From the NCBI RefSeq assembly GCF_900129705.1, contig NZ_FQWO01000001.1:186001-250000 (forward strand): DNA of 64,000 nucleotides, given 5' to 3'. Within the stretch, counting starts at the first letter, position 1; each line of letters begins with the position of its first letter. The translations under genes and the position numbers were made by a program. The notes under the pieces are model-generated. The model saw only the letters and a program-made list of their open reading frames with translations, did no database searches and was not told where the DNA came from. Shown here piece after piece: positions 37,309 to 46,500 of this stretch. The DNA is from Flavobacterium granuli. Its GTDB lineage: Bacteria > Bacteroidota > Bacteroidia > Flavobacteriales > Flavobacteriaceae.

Positions 37309-38316
37309 ATGAAAATACAAGACATTCAAGCGATAAAGTTGTTATTAGCAACACCAAAAAAAATTGCAATCATTCCGCACAGAGGCCCAGATGGCGATGC
37401 GATGGGATCAACTCTAGGATTATATCACTTTCTATTGAAGAACAATCACGAACCAATTGTGATTGCTCCCAATGAATTTCCAGATTTCCTGGCTTGGCTT
37501 CCGGGCTCAGAAACCGTTAAAATATTCGAAAAAGACAAGGAAAACTGTACTAAAATACTGGAAAACTCCGATTTGATTTTTACCTTAGACTTTAATGCCT
37601 TACACCGCGTAGGAAATGAAATGGAAGAGGTACTGGCTCAGCAAAAAGCGACTTTTATCATGATTGACCACCATCAAAAACCGGACAATTATGCCACTTA
37701 TACCTATTCAGATACTGCTTTTGGATCTACATGTGAGATGATCTACAACTTCATTTCTTTTCTGGACCAAAAAGAGGACATCGATAAAACCATAGGAACT
37801 TGTATTTATACGGGAATCCTAACCGATTCTGGTTCTTTCCGTTTCCCGGGAACTACCGGAGACACCCATAGAATTGTAGCCGAATTAATCGATTTAGGAG
37901 TAGAAAATACTAAAATCCCAAGTTTGCTTTTTGAAAACAGCTCCTACAGTCGTTTGCAATTATTAGGAAGAGCATTGCAAAACATGAAAGTCCTTGCTGA
38001 TCACAAGACGACCTATACTACTTTGACTCAAGAGGAATTAAACACTTTTGAACACATCAAAGGAGATACAGAGGGAATCGTAAATTACGGATTAACGATA
38101 AAAGGAATTGTTTTTACAGCTATATTTATCGAAAATAAAGAAGAAAAAATTATCAAAATATCATTTCGTTCCCAAGGTGACTTTGATGTCAATCAATTTG
38201 CCCGAGACCATTTTAATGGAGGAGGCCACCAGAATGCCGCCGGAGGAAAATCAGAGGTATCTATGGAAGAAACAATTGCCAAATTTGAAGATTTAGTAAC
38301 TAAACTTACGATATAA
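37309..38316 (+). CDS. DHH/DHHA1 phosphoesterase (NrnA-like oligoribonuclease / pAp phosphatase)
   Basis: This 335-residue enzyme has the DHH motifs in order: His-Arg-Gly-Pro-Asp-Gly-Asp-Ala (about 24-31), Asp-Phe-Asn-Ala-Leu, Asp-His-His-Gln (about 119-122) and the DHHA1 nucleotide block Gly-Gly-Gly-His-Gln-Asn-Ala-Ala-Gly-Gly. Relatives degrade short oligoribonucleotides and dephosphorylate pAp. It precedes gldI by 6 bases, so the two share a transcript. A TAATTTCG near-match of the promoter box is at 37295-37302. Confidence 0.9.
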   Translation: MKIQDIQAIKLLLATPKKIAIIPHRGPDGDAMGSTLGLYHFLLKNNHEPIVIAPNEFPDFLAWLPGSETVKIFEKDKENCTKILENSDLIFTLDFNALHRVGNEMEEVLAQQKATFIMIDHHQKPDNYATYTYSDTAFGSTCEMIYNFISFLDQKEDIDKTIGTCIYTGILTDSGSFRFPGTTGDTHRIVAELIDLGVENTKIPSLLFENSSYSRLQLLGRALQNMKVLADHKTTYTTLTQEELNTFEHIKGDTEGIVNYGLTIKGIVFTAIFIENKEEKIIKISFRSQGDFDVNQFARDHFNGGGHQNAAGGKSEVSMEETIAKFEDLVTKLTI

Positions 38317-38322
38317 AACATC

Positions 38323-38955
38323 ATGAAACTAAAGCTTTTCATTCCCATTTCATTGGTACTAGCATCACTTTTTTTGAGTTGCAAGCAAGATCAGGAAGCC
38401 CGCAGACCTATCTCACATAGCTCTGGTTCTTTCATGAAAAAATCGGTGGACCGAAATAAAAAATTAGTAGCGAGCGAGGAAGACCAAATCAAGGCGATCA
38501 TCAAAAGCAAGCCTACGGTAGAATTTTTTGCCTCAACAAAAGGCTATTGGTATTCTTATGAAACCAAAAATGAACTTGATACGCTGACGCCAAAAAAAGG
38601 AGACATTGCTTTTTTTGATTATGAAATAAAAGACCTCAAAGGCAATATCATCTATTCGCAATTAGAATTAAGACCTCAAATTTATCGCGTGGACAAACAA
38701 GATATCATGATGGGCTTAAGAGACGGTATCAAATTGATGCGTAAAAATGAAACAGTAAACTTTCTTTTCCCTTCTCACATGGGCTATGGTTATCATGGTG
38801 ATGATAAAAAAATAGGAGTCAACCAACCTTTATTTTGCACCGTTACCCTGCATGATTTTAAGCCTGAAGCTGTTTACAAAGCTGAAATAGAAGGCAATAC
38901 CCTTATTGATGCTAAGGCTTCCAAAAAGACAACTACAGATACTCTAGAGCCTTAA
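38323..38955 (+). CDS. gldI: Gliding motility lipoprotein GldI (FKBP-like peptidyl-prolyl isomerase)
   Basis: This 210-residue lipoprotein has lipidated Cys20 after Leu-Phe-Leu-Ser, a linker, and an FKBP-type domain (about 80-190; Met-Gly-Leu-Arg-Asp-Gly-Ile and His-Met-Gly-Tyr-Gly-Tyr-His). GldI is required for gliding and T9SS function in Flavobacterium johnsoniae and is thought to help fold envelope proteins. It is the second gene of a cluster: DHH protein, gldI, then two more isomerases (71- and 39-base gaps). Confidence 0.9.
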   Translation: MKLKLFIPISLVLASLFLSCKQDQEARRPISHSSGSFMKKSVDRNKKLVASEEDQIKAIIKSKPTVEFFASTKGYWYSYETKNELDTLTPKKGDIAFFDYEIKDLKGNIIYSQLELRPQIYRVDKQDIMMGLRDGIKLMRKNETVNFLFPSHMGYGYHGDDKKIGVNQPLFCTVTLHDFKPEAVYKAEIEGNTLIDAKASKKTTTDTLEP

Positions 38956-39026
38956 AAGCGCTTTATAAAAACCATTACTGATCCAATAAACCTAAAAACA
39001 CCATTAAAATAATTAAGTAAATCGTT

Positions 39027-40151
39027 ATGAAAAAAAGAATCTTACTCGTATTATTCGCAATTACCACTTTATACTCTTGTAAAGAGGAATACAACAATCT
39101 TCCTGATGGTTTGTATGCCAAAATTGAAACTAGCAAAGGCGACATCATTGTATCCTTAGATTATAAAAAAGCACCTATTACAGTAGCTAATTTTGTTACC
39201 TTGGCCGAAGGAAAAAATGATTTTGTTACCAATAAAAACCTAAAAGACCGACCTTTTTTTGATGGATTAAAATTCCACAGAGTCATCAATGACTTCATGA
39301 TACAAACGGGAGATCCACTAGGTACTGGTTCTGGAGATGCCGGTTATAAATTTAAAGATGAATTTTCTGATTTGCAATTTATTGATGGAGGCGTTTTGGC
39401 TATGGCCAACAATGGTCCTGCGACAAACAGCAGCCAATTCTTCATTACCCATCTTTCAACACCTTGGCTAGACGGAAAACACACTATTTTTGGCCATGTG
39501 GTAGAAAATGGAATGGAAGCCGTAAACAAAATTGTACAAGACGATTTTATCAAGAAAGTGACCATTATCCGAAAAGGGGAAGCTGCGAAAAAGTTTAATG
39601 CCGTTAAAACATTTTCTGATTACTTCACTGTTGAGTCTGAAAATCAAAAGAACAGACAAGCAATTGAAGAACAAAACAGAAAAATTTACGACGAAAAATA
39701 CAAAGACGTTCGTGAAGACAAAGTAAAATACTTCAATGCTTTGAAAAGTAAGGCCATCAAAACCTCAAGCGGTCTTAAATATGTGATCACTAAAAAAGCT
39801 GGCGGTAAAAAACCTGCTAAAGGAGCCCCATTATACATCCACTATGCCGGTTTTCTTGAAGACGGTCATTTGTTTGACACTAGCATAGAAAATGTGGCAC
39901 AAATTTTCGGAAAACTTGACGAAAACAGAGCTGCCCAAATGGGATACCAACCTATCCCTTTTCAAGCTGGTAAAAAAGACGGCATGATTCCGGGATTCAT
40001 TGAAGGTTTAGAAAAATTATCTTTTGGCGATAAGGCAATACTATTCATCCCTTCACATTTAGCTTATGGCGCTGGTGGTGCTGGCGATGTTATACCACCA
40101 AATGCTAATATTATTTTTGAAATTGAATTATTGGAAACAACATCTCAATAA
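39027..40151 (+). CDS. Lipoprotein with cyclophilin and FKBP peptidyl-prolyl isomerase domains
   Basis: This 374-residue protein has lipidated Cys18 (Leu-Tyr-Ser-Cys), a cyclophilin domain (about 30-185; Phe83-His-Arg85-Val-Ile, the catalytic Arg, and Ser-Gln-Phe-Phe-Ile-Thr) and an FKBP domain (about 265-372; Ile-Pro-Gly-Phe-Ile-Glu-Gly and Leu-Ala-Tyr-Gly). Two isomerase folds in one chain form a double-headed folding factor for the periplasm or outer envelope. It is closely related to the next gene. Confidence 0.92.
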   Translation: MKKRILLVLFAITTLYSCKEEYNNLPDGLYAKIETSKGDIIVSLDYKKAPITVANFVTLAEGKNDFVTNKNLKDRPFFDGLKFHRVINDFMIQTGDPLGTGSGDAGYKFKDEFSDLQFIDGGVLAMANNGPATNSSQFFITHLSTPWLDGKHTIFGHVVENGMEAVNKIVQDDFIKKVTIIRKGEAAKKFNAVKTFSDYFTVESENQKNRQAIEEQNRKIYDEKYKDVREDKVKYFNALKSKAIKTSSGLKYVITKKAGGKKPAKGAPLYIHYAGFLEDGHLFDTSIENVAQIFGKLDENRAAQMGYQPIPFQAGKKDGMIPGFIEGLEKLSFGDKAILFIPSHLAYGAGGAGDVIPPNANIIFEIELLETTSQ

Positions 40152-40190
40152 TCCAATCCAACAGAAAAAGAGAACTTTAAATTTAGAAAA

Positions 40191-41360
40191 ATGAAAATCA
40201 AATTTTTATTATTTGCGTTTATCGGAATGCTGAGCGTTCAGGCACAAACCGTAAAAAAAACGGCTACTGCCAAGAAAGAAACAGTAACAAAATCCAACAC
40301 AAAAAAAGCTGCTGCTCCGGAAGGAATCTTTGCTGTAATTGCGACAAACAAAGGAGAAATTACCGTTGCGCTGGAATATCAAAAAACACCAATTACCGTG
40401 GCTAATTTTATTTCCCTCGCCGAAGGAAAAAATACTTTTGTCACTGACGAAAAACTCAAAGGAAAACCTTTTTTTGATGGTCTGAAATTTCACCGAGTAA
40501 TCAAAGATTTCATGATACAAGGAGGCGATCCGTCAGGAAATGGTTCCGGTGGTCCTGGATATGCTTTTAAAGACGAATTTACCGATTTAAAACACAATAA
40601 AGCAGGAATTCTTTCTATGGCCAATTCTGGTCCGGCTACCAATGGAAGTCAGTTTTTTATCACTCATAAAGAAACCTCTTGGCTAGACGGAAAACATACC
40701 GTTTTTGGTCATGTTACCCAAGGGATCGAAGTGGTAAACAGCATTGCTCAAGATGATGCAATCACCAAAATTACCATTATAAGAAAAGGAAAATTGGCAA
40801 AAAACTTCGACGCACAAAAAGTGTTTGCCGACTATTTTAACAATAAAGAAGAAGACACCAAAAAACAAGCTGCCATTGAAGCCGAAAAGAAAAAAGTCTT
40901 AGCTCAAAAATTGGTTTCAGTTGTTGCCGAAAAAGCGGCTTTTTTATCTACCGCAAAAGCAAATGCTACAAAGACAAGCAGCGGACTTGCCTATAAAGTG
41001 ATCCAAAAAGGAACAGGTGTAAAACCAGCAGATGGATCGACTTTCTACTTTAAATACTCCGGTTACTTTGAAGACGGAAACTTATTTGACAGCAGCTATG
41101 AGGATGTAGCCAAAATTTATGGAAAACACGATCCAAACAGAGCAGCTCAAAAAGGATATCAAGCCTTCCCTTTTCAGGCGGGCAAAAAAGACGGTATGAT
41201 TCCTGGATTTATCGAAGGATTGAGTCTTATGGGATTTGGTGACAAAGTAGTACTGTTCATCCCTTCAAGCTTGGCTTACGGAGAAAGAGGCGCTGGTGGC
41301 GTCATACCTCCAAACACAAATCTGGTTTTTGAATTGGAAATGTTTGAAAAACAACCTTAA
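40191..41360 (+). CDS. Secreted cyclophilin-FKBP fusion isomerase (paralog of previous gene)
   Basis: This 389-residue protein has an ordinary signal peptide (1-19, ending Val-Gln-Ala-Gln) with no lipobox Cys, a Lys/Thr-rich linker, a cyclophilin domain (about 44-200; Phe100-His-Arg102) and an FKBP domain (about 275-386; Ile-Pro-Gly-Phe-Ile-Glu-Gly, Leu-Ala-Tyr-Gly-Glu-Arg-Gly). Blocks such as Gln-Ala-Gly-Lys-Lys-Asp-Gly-Met-Ile-Pro-Gly-Phe-Ile-Glu-Gly are shared with the neighbour, so a tandem duplication is clear. This copy would be soluble in the periplasm while the other is membrane-tethered. Confidence 0.92.
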   Translation: MKIKFLLFAFIGMLSVQAQTVKKTATAKKETVTKSNTKKAAAPEGIFAVIATNKGEITVALEYQKTPITVANFISLAEGKNTFVTDEKLKGKPFFDGLKFHRVIKDFMIQGGDPSGNGSGGPGYAFKDEFTDLKHNKAGILSMANSGPATNGSQFFITHKETSWLDGKHTVFGHVTQGIEVVNSIAQDDAITKITIIRKGKLAKNFDAQKVFADYFNNKEEDTKKQAAIEAEKKKVLAQKLVSVVAEKAAFLSTAKANATKTSSGLAYKVIQKGTGVKPADGSTFYFKYSGYFEDGNLFDSSYEDVAKIYGKHDPNRAAQKGYQAFPFQAGKKDGMIPGFIEGLSLMGFGDKVVLFIPSSLAYGERGAGGVIPPNTNLVFELEMFEKQP

Positions 41361-41387
41361 TACAGAACCCGTTTTCTTTAAATAAAC

Positions 41388-41423
41388 AAACCCGACAAGT
41401 TTCAATAAACTGTCGGGTTTTTT
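41388..41423 (+). terminator. Intrinsic terminator after the isomerase cluster
   Basis: AAACCCGACA (41388-41397) pairs with TGTCGGGTTT (41411-41420), with an extended AGTTT/AAACT part and three more Ts, 28 bases after the stop at 41360. Confidence 0.85.
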
Positions 41424-41505
41424 ATGTACTGTCATTTTAAATTTTACCAAAGTATCTAAACGGATACCTTTAAATCTTTAAGTCCAGACTGTGGCCTATT
41501 TCATG

Positions 41506-41576
41506 CACGGGCGGAGGGATTCGAACCCCCATCAACGGTTTTGGAGACCGCTATTCTACCCTTGAACTACGCCCGT
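41506..41576 (-). tRNA. tRNA-Trp (anticodon CCA)
   Basis: On the minus strand the acceptor arm ACGGGCG/CGCCCGT, a 4-pair D stem (GTTC/GAAT), an anticodon stem GCGGT/ACCGT with loop CTCCAAA, a 4-base variable loop and a T arm with TTCGAAT all fold. The loop positions 34-36 read CCA, giving Trp, and the discriminator base is G, as in tRNA-Trp. CCA is not encoded. A promoter box is at 41626-41633. It is a single tRNA with no partner tRNA in the window. Confidence 0.95.
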
Positions 41577-41625
41577 ATATTAAAACCAGTAATAGCAAAG
41601 CCTTACTGCGTCTCATTATCTTTTG

Positions 41626-41633
41626 CAAAAATA
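41626..41633 (-). promoter_or_regulatory. TAnnTTTG promoter box for tRNA-Trp
   Basis: TATTTTTG on the minus strand, 49 bases before the tRNA 5' end. Confidence 0.45.
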
Positions 41634-41703
41634 ACAATTCAGAAATAATATCAGCCTATTTAAGTTTTTATTTACAAAAAAAAACAACAAGCCTAAATCA
41701 AGC

Positions 41704-41914
41704 TTATCTCTTTTCTAGAAGCGCTATCTCAAATTCCGTTTTTGGATCAAATGACACTACGAATTTCGAATTTAACCTCCTCATCCTGCCTCATTTTATA
41801 AACCCTTCTATCTGTTTTAATTTATTAATTCTGATATACAGCCACTTGGCTATCGTTGAAAACAATCCAATCTGTTGAACCTTTATTGTAGGATAAAAAA
41901 TACTTAAATTTTCC
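41704..41914 (-). pseudogene. Coding-like debris upstream of the efflux operon (weak)
   Basis: In the 386-base gap 41577-41962, two short minus-strand frames look coded. One (41825-41914) is 29 residues ending Asp-Ser-Gln-Val-Ala-Val-Tyr-Gln-Asn with no start codon. The other (41704-41784) is 26 residues beginning with ATG and ending Leu-Leu-Glu-Lys-Arg. Both have coding-like composition but are too short to place in a family. They could be remains of a decayed gene or chance. Confidence 0.25.
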
Positions 41915-41945
41915 TTAAATCAGAGGGCAAAGTCCAGTATTACTA

Positions 41946-41953
41946 TATATTTG
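41946..41953 (+). promoter_or_regulatory. TAnnTTTG promoter box for the efflux operon leader gene
   Basis: TATATTTG, nine bases before the ATG at 41963, which would give a leader of only a few bases. It may also drive the efflux genes downstream. Confidence 0.45.
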
Positions 41954-41962
41954 CACTCCAAA

Positions 41963-42346
41963 ATGGAAAAGATAAAAATACATAGTGGCTCCCCTTTTAT
42001 TTGGCTTATTCTGTCATTTTTTTTATTTAGCAATGCTATAATGGCTCACACATCTGGAACAATTTGTGTCTCCTTGTCATTTTCCAAAACAGAAGAATCA
42101 ATTGTATCTGGCATTACAAAAACAGCTATACCCATAAAAAAAGCATTCCCGGAAAATTCATCTACTGAAAACCATATTATATCCAATACTGATACTGGTG
42201 AAAGCATTGATTTTTTTGCAATAAAAAACAACCTGTTCTTTACTGTTACTCCTTTTTATACTTCAAAAAAAGGAAAAATCAATTACAAGGAAATATACAA
42301 TATGCAATTTCATCCTAATATTGTACCGCCTCCTCCTGAAGTTTAA
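41963..42346 (+). CDS. Small secreted protein ahead of the RND efflux operon
   Basis: This 127-residue protein has an N-terminal hydrophobic segment (about 12-28), probably a signal peptide ending near Met-Ala-His, and no recognised domain. It ends with Val-Pro-Pro-Pro-Pro-Glu-Val. It lies 101 bases upstream of the efflux adaptor gene on the same strand with no terminator between, so it is likely in the same transcript. A role as a regulator, periplasmic metal carrier or accessory pump part is open. I use the ATG at 41963; the longer frame starts with TTG inside the promoter box. Confidence 0.55.
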   Translation: MEKIKIHSGSPFIWLILSFFLFSNAIMAHTSGTICVSLSFSKTEESIVSGITKTAIPIKKAFPENSSTENHIISNTDTGESIDFFAIKNNLFFTVTPFYTSKKGKINYKEIYNMQFHPNIVPPPPEV

Positions 42347-42447
42347 TCTTTATTTATAAGTCCATTTACTCATTTGCTATTCTACAAAACAGAATAGGCA
42401 AACACCTCCGCTTATACCTATTTTAAATTTCATTAAACAATACTAAA

Positions 42448-43560
42448 ATGAACAAAATTGCTTTGCTTTTTAGCCTATCTGTACTTTTAGGCTCCACAAT
42501 CTCTTGTAACTCAAAAAAAGAAGAAAAGATTGCTTTAGAAAAATATTCTATTACAAAACCTATTGTAGTAGACACGACCTACACCAATGAATATGTTGCT
42601 GATATTCAATCATTACAAAATGTAGAAATTCGTACAAAAATCAATGGCTATATCGAAAAAATCCACATCGACGAAGGTAAACCGGTAAAGGCAGGACAAC
42701 TATTGTTCAGTATCAATAGCCAAAGTCTACAAAAAGAAGTTTTAAAAGCAAAGGCAATGGTAAAAAGTGCCTTGGCTGATGCCAAAAATGCCGAATTGGA
42801 TTTACAAAACGTAAAAATCTTGGCCAATAACAATGTCGTATCTAAAACCGAATTGGAAAAAGCCCAGGCGACCTATGCTGCTGCCTTGGCCCGTATTGAG
42901 GAACACCGCGCGCACGAAGCCAGTGCTGCTATTCAATTATCAATGACACAAATCAGAGCGCCTTTTGACGGAATCATCAACCGCATTCCATTCAAAACAG
43001 GAAGTCTAATTAACGAAGGAACCTTGCTGACGACTATTTCTAACAACCGTTCAGTCTATGCCTATTTCAACGTTTCTGAAAAAGAGTACTTGCAATTTAA
43101 AGCAAAAAACAGCACTAAAAAACAAGATGACATCACCTTACTACTGGCCGACAACAAACCTCATCAACACAAAGGAACCATTGAAACCATCGAAGGAGAA
43201 TTTGATCAAAATACCGGAAACATTGCCTTTCGTGCCAAATTCCCAAATCCGGAATTGCTGTTAAAACATGGATCAAGCGGAAAAATCCAATTGACCAATA
43301 CCCTGAACAATGCCTTGATTATTCCACAAAAAGCAACTTTTGAGATTCAAGACAAACAATACGTCTTTGTAGTAGACAAGAACAATACTGTACGTGCCCG
43401 AAACATTGAAATCAGCCAAAGAATTCCACACTTATATGTCATCGCTTCGGGACTTTCTGCTTCCGATAATATCATCTACGAGGGAATTCAAAGCTTAAAA
43501 GACGGTGACAAAATAACACCGCAACTTGTAGCGATGCAACAATTGATTTCTAAATTATAA
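42448..43560 (+). CDS. RND efflux periplasmic adaptor (membrane fusion) lipoprotein
   Basis: This 370-residue protein has lipidated Cys20 (Thr-Ile-Ser-Cys) and the membrane fusion protein layout: a lipoyl half (Val-Glu-Ile-Arg-Thr-Lys-Ile-Asn-Gly-Tyr-Ile), an alpha-hairpin (about 90-145), a second lipoyl half (Ile-Arg-Ala-Pro-Phe-Asp-Gly-Ile-Ile) and a beta-barrel (about 195-350). It links the inner-membrane pump to the outer-membrane factor. The pump gene follows after 32 bases. Confidence 0.93.
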   Translation: MNKIALLFSLSVLLGSTISCNSKKEEKIALEKYSITKPIVVDTTYTNEYVADIQSLQNVEIRTKINGYIEKIHIDEGKPVKAGQLLFSINSQSLQKEVLKAKAMVKSALADAKNAELDLQNVKILANNNVVSKTELEKAQATYAAALARIEEHRAHEASAAIQLSMTQIRAPFDGIINRIPFKTGSLINEGTLLTTISNNRSVYAYFNVSEKEYLQFKAKNSTKKQDDITLLLADNKPHQHKGTIETIEGEFDQNTGNIAFRAKFPNPELLLKHGSSGKIQLTNTLNNALIIPQKATFEIQDKQYVFVVDKNNTVRARNIEISQRIPHLYVIASGLSASDNIIYEGIQSLKDGDKITPQLVAMQQLISKL

Positions 43561-43592
43561 TAAGGCTAAAGTCATATAAAACAAGACAATTC

Positions 43593-46500
43593 ATGTTTAC
43601 AAAATTCATACACAGACCCGTACTGTCGATAGTGATATCGCTGATGATAGTACTTTTGGGAGCATTGTCATTGACCCAATTGCCAATGACCCAATTCCCC
43701 GATATTGCACCGCCCGAGGTTACCGTTACCACCAAATATACCGGTGCTAATGCCGAAGCCTCTGTGAAAGCCGTGGTAACCACTTTGGAACGCGCCGTAA
43801 ATGGAGTACCCGGAATGGCTTATATGTCATCGGTTTCCGGAAACGACGGAACCAGTGTAATCAATATCATTTTCAACGCTGGTTCCGATCCAGAAATTGC
43901 CGCCGTAAACGTACAAAACAGGGTTTCCTCGGTTTTGGATGAACTACCTGAAGAAGTAATCAAATCAGGCGTTATTGTTGAAAAAGTACAAAACAGTATG
44001 CTGTTGTACCTTAATATTTTGAGTTCGGATCCCAAATTAGATGAAAAATTCTTATACAACTTTGCCGATATCAACATTCTTCCCGAACTAAAACGTATTG
44101 AAGGCGTAGGATTTGCGGACATTATGGGACAACGTGAATACGCTATGCGTGTGTGGTTGAACCCTGTTAAAATGGCATCGTACAATATTTCTACCGAAGA
44201 AGTGGTACAAAGTTTAAAACAGCAAAGCATTGAGGCTGCTCCCGGAAAAGTAGGAGAAAGTTCAGGTAAAGTGGAACAATCACTACAATACGTGGTGAAA
44301 TACACGGGTAAATACAATACCGTAGAACAGTACGAGAACGTAATTATCAAACGTGATTTTCAGGGAGAATTATTGCGCTTAAAGGATATTGCTGAAATAG
44401 AATTTGGCTCACTGGACTACGACGTTCTTTCTAAAGAAAACGGAAAACCATCGGCAGCAATTGTTTTAAAACAACGCCCGGGAAGTAATGCCAGCGACGT
44501 AATTGAGAATATAAAAAATAAGATGGAGGAACTCAAAGTTTCCTTCCCTTCGGGAATTTCATATACCTACAGCTACGATGTTTCTAGTTTCTTGAACGCC
44601 TCTGTAGAAGGCGTATTATTTACTTTAATCGAAGCCTTCTTATTGGTAGCCTTAGTGGTATTTATCTTTTTGGGTGATTTCCGTTCTACCCTTATTCCGG
44701 CAATTGCCGTTCCGGTTTCACTTATCGGTACGTTCTTCTTTATGCAATTGTTCGGATTCTCCATCAACTTGATAACTTTGTTTGCCTTAGTATTAGCCAT
44801 CGGTATTGTAGTAGACAATGCTATCGTAGTAGTGGAGGCCGTCCATGCCAAAATGGAAGAAGAACATCTCGATGCCAAAGCCGCTACTGAAAGTGCCATG
44901 CACGAAATTGGAGGAGCGATCATAGCCATTACCCTGGTAATGTCGGCGGTATTTATACCCGTTGCCTTCCTTCCCGGACCTGCGGGAGTTTTCTACCGTC
45001 AGTTCTCGGTAACTATGGCTATTGCTATTGTGCTTTCGGGTATTAGTGCGTTGACTCTTACGCCTGCTTTGTGTGCGATGATGCTAAAAAATACGCACGG
45101 ACAGCTCAGAAAAAACACTTGGATCAATCGCTTTATTGATTCGTTCAACAAACAGTACAACAAGATTTCAGATCGTTACCGAAAATTATTAGGACTGATC
45201 GTTAACCGTCGTGTTGTAACTATTCTGAGCTTACTGATTTTCTGTGTGGCAACAATGGGCTTAGGAAAATTATTGCCTACTGGATTTATCCCAAACGAAG
45301 ATCAGGGAACAATCTATGCCAGTATCACAACGCCTTCGGGCGCAACCCTTGAGCGTTCAGAAGCTGTAGTGGATGCCATTCAGGAAGTGGCTATGAAAAA
45401 TGAAGGGGTCGCCTCGGTTTCAACCTTGGCAGGATACAACTTTCTTACAGACGGAACTGGGGCTTCTTACGGGATGAACTTAATCAGTTTAAAAAGCTGG
45501 AAAGACCGAAAAGGCACTACAGACCAAGACATTATCCAGCAATTAAAAGAAAAAACCAATCATATTAAGGATGCTAAAATTGAATTCTTTACCCCTCCTC
45601 CGGTACCAGGATACGGAAACTCGAGTGGATTTGAGCTCCGAATTTTAGACAAAACCGGAAAAGGTGATTTGAAAAAATTAGAAGAAGTAGCGACTAATTT
45701 TGCAGCCGAACTAAACAAAAACGAGGCTATCAAAAACAGTTTCTCTTCTTTTGACGCCAGCTTTCCGCAGTATTTGGTAAACATTGACAATACCAAGGCA
45801 GCTCAAAAAGGAGTAAATGTCAACGAAGTGCTAAGCACCCTGCAAACCTATTTGGGAAGTGATTATGCTACCAACTTTATCCGATTCAATCAGATGTACA
45901 AAGTAATGGTACAATCATCACCGGAATACCGCGCCAAACCGGAAGATATTCTAAAATTATATGCCAAAAACTCCGAAGGCGAAATGGTCGCAATGTCTTC
46001 CTTTTTATCCATAGAAAAAGTGTACGGACCGGAACAAATTACGCGTTACAACATGTACCCTTCGGCTATGTTAAACGGAGAACCGAGCGAAGGTTACAGT
46101 AGTGGTCAGGCGATTGCTGCCGTAAAAGCCATTGCCGCCGAAAAACTACCCAAAGGATATGGATACGACTGGGGCGGATCATCACGTGATCAGGCTAGTG
46201 CAGGTAATGAAGCGATCTACATTTTCCTAATCTGTTTGTTATTTATTTATTTCCTACTCGCAGCCCAATACGAGAGTTTCTTATTGCCTCTACCGGTAAT
46301 TTTATCCTTGCCAACGGGGATCTTAGGAGCCTTTTTCTTATTAGCCGCCTTGGGATTAGAAAACAACATTTACGCTCAGGTAGCCATGGTCATGCTTATT
46401 GGACTTTTGGGTAAAAATGCCGTATTAATCATCGAATTTGCAGTGCTGCGGCACAAAGACGGACTGCCTCCGCTACAAGCTGCTATCGAAGGGGCTACAG

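Noticed and set aside
41506..41576. tRNA-Gly reading of the tRNA
   Set aside because: Reading TCC in the loop CTCCAAA would give Gly, but positions 34-36 of the 7-base loop are CCA, and the discriminator G fits Trp.
43820..44350. 176-residue ORF on the minus strand inside the RND pump gene
   Set aside because: It is antisense to a clear pump gene of normal length and has no family features of its own.
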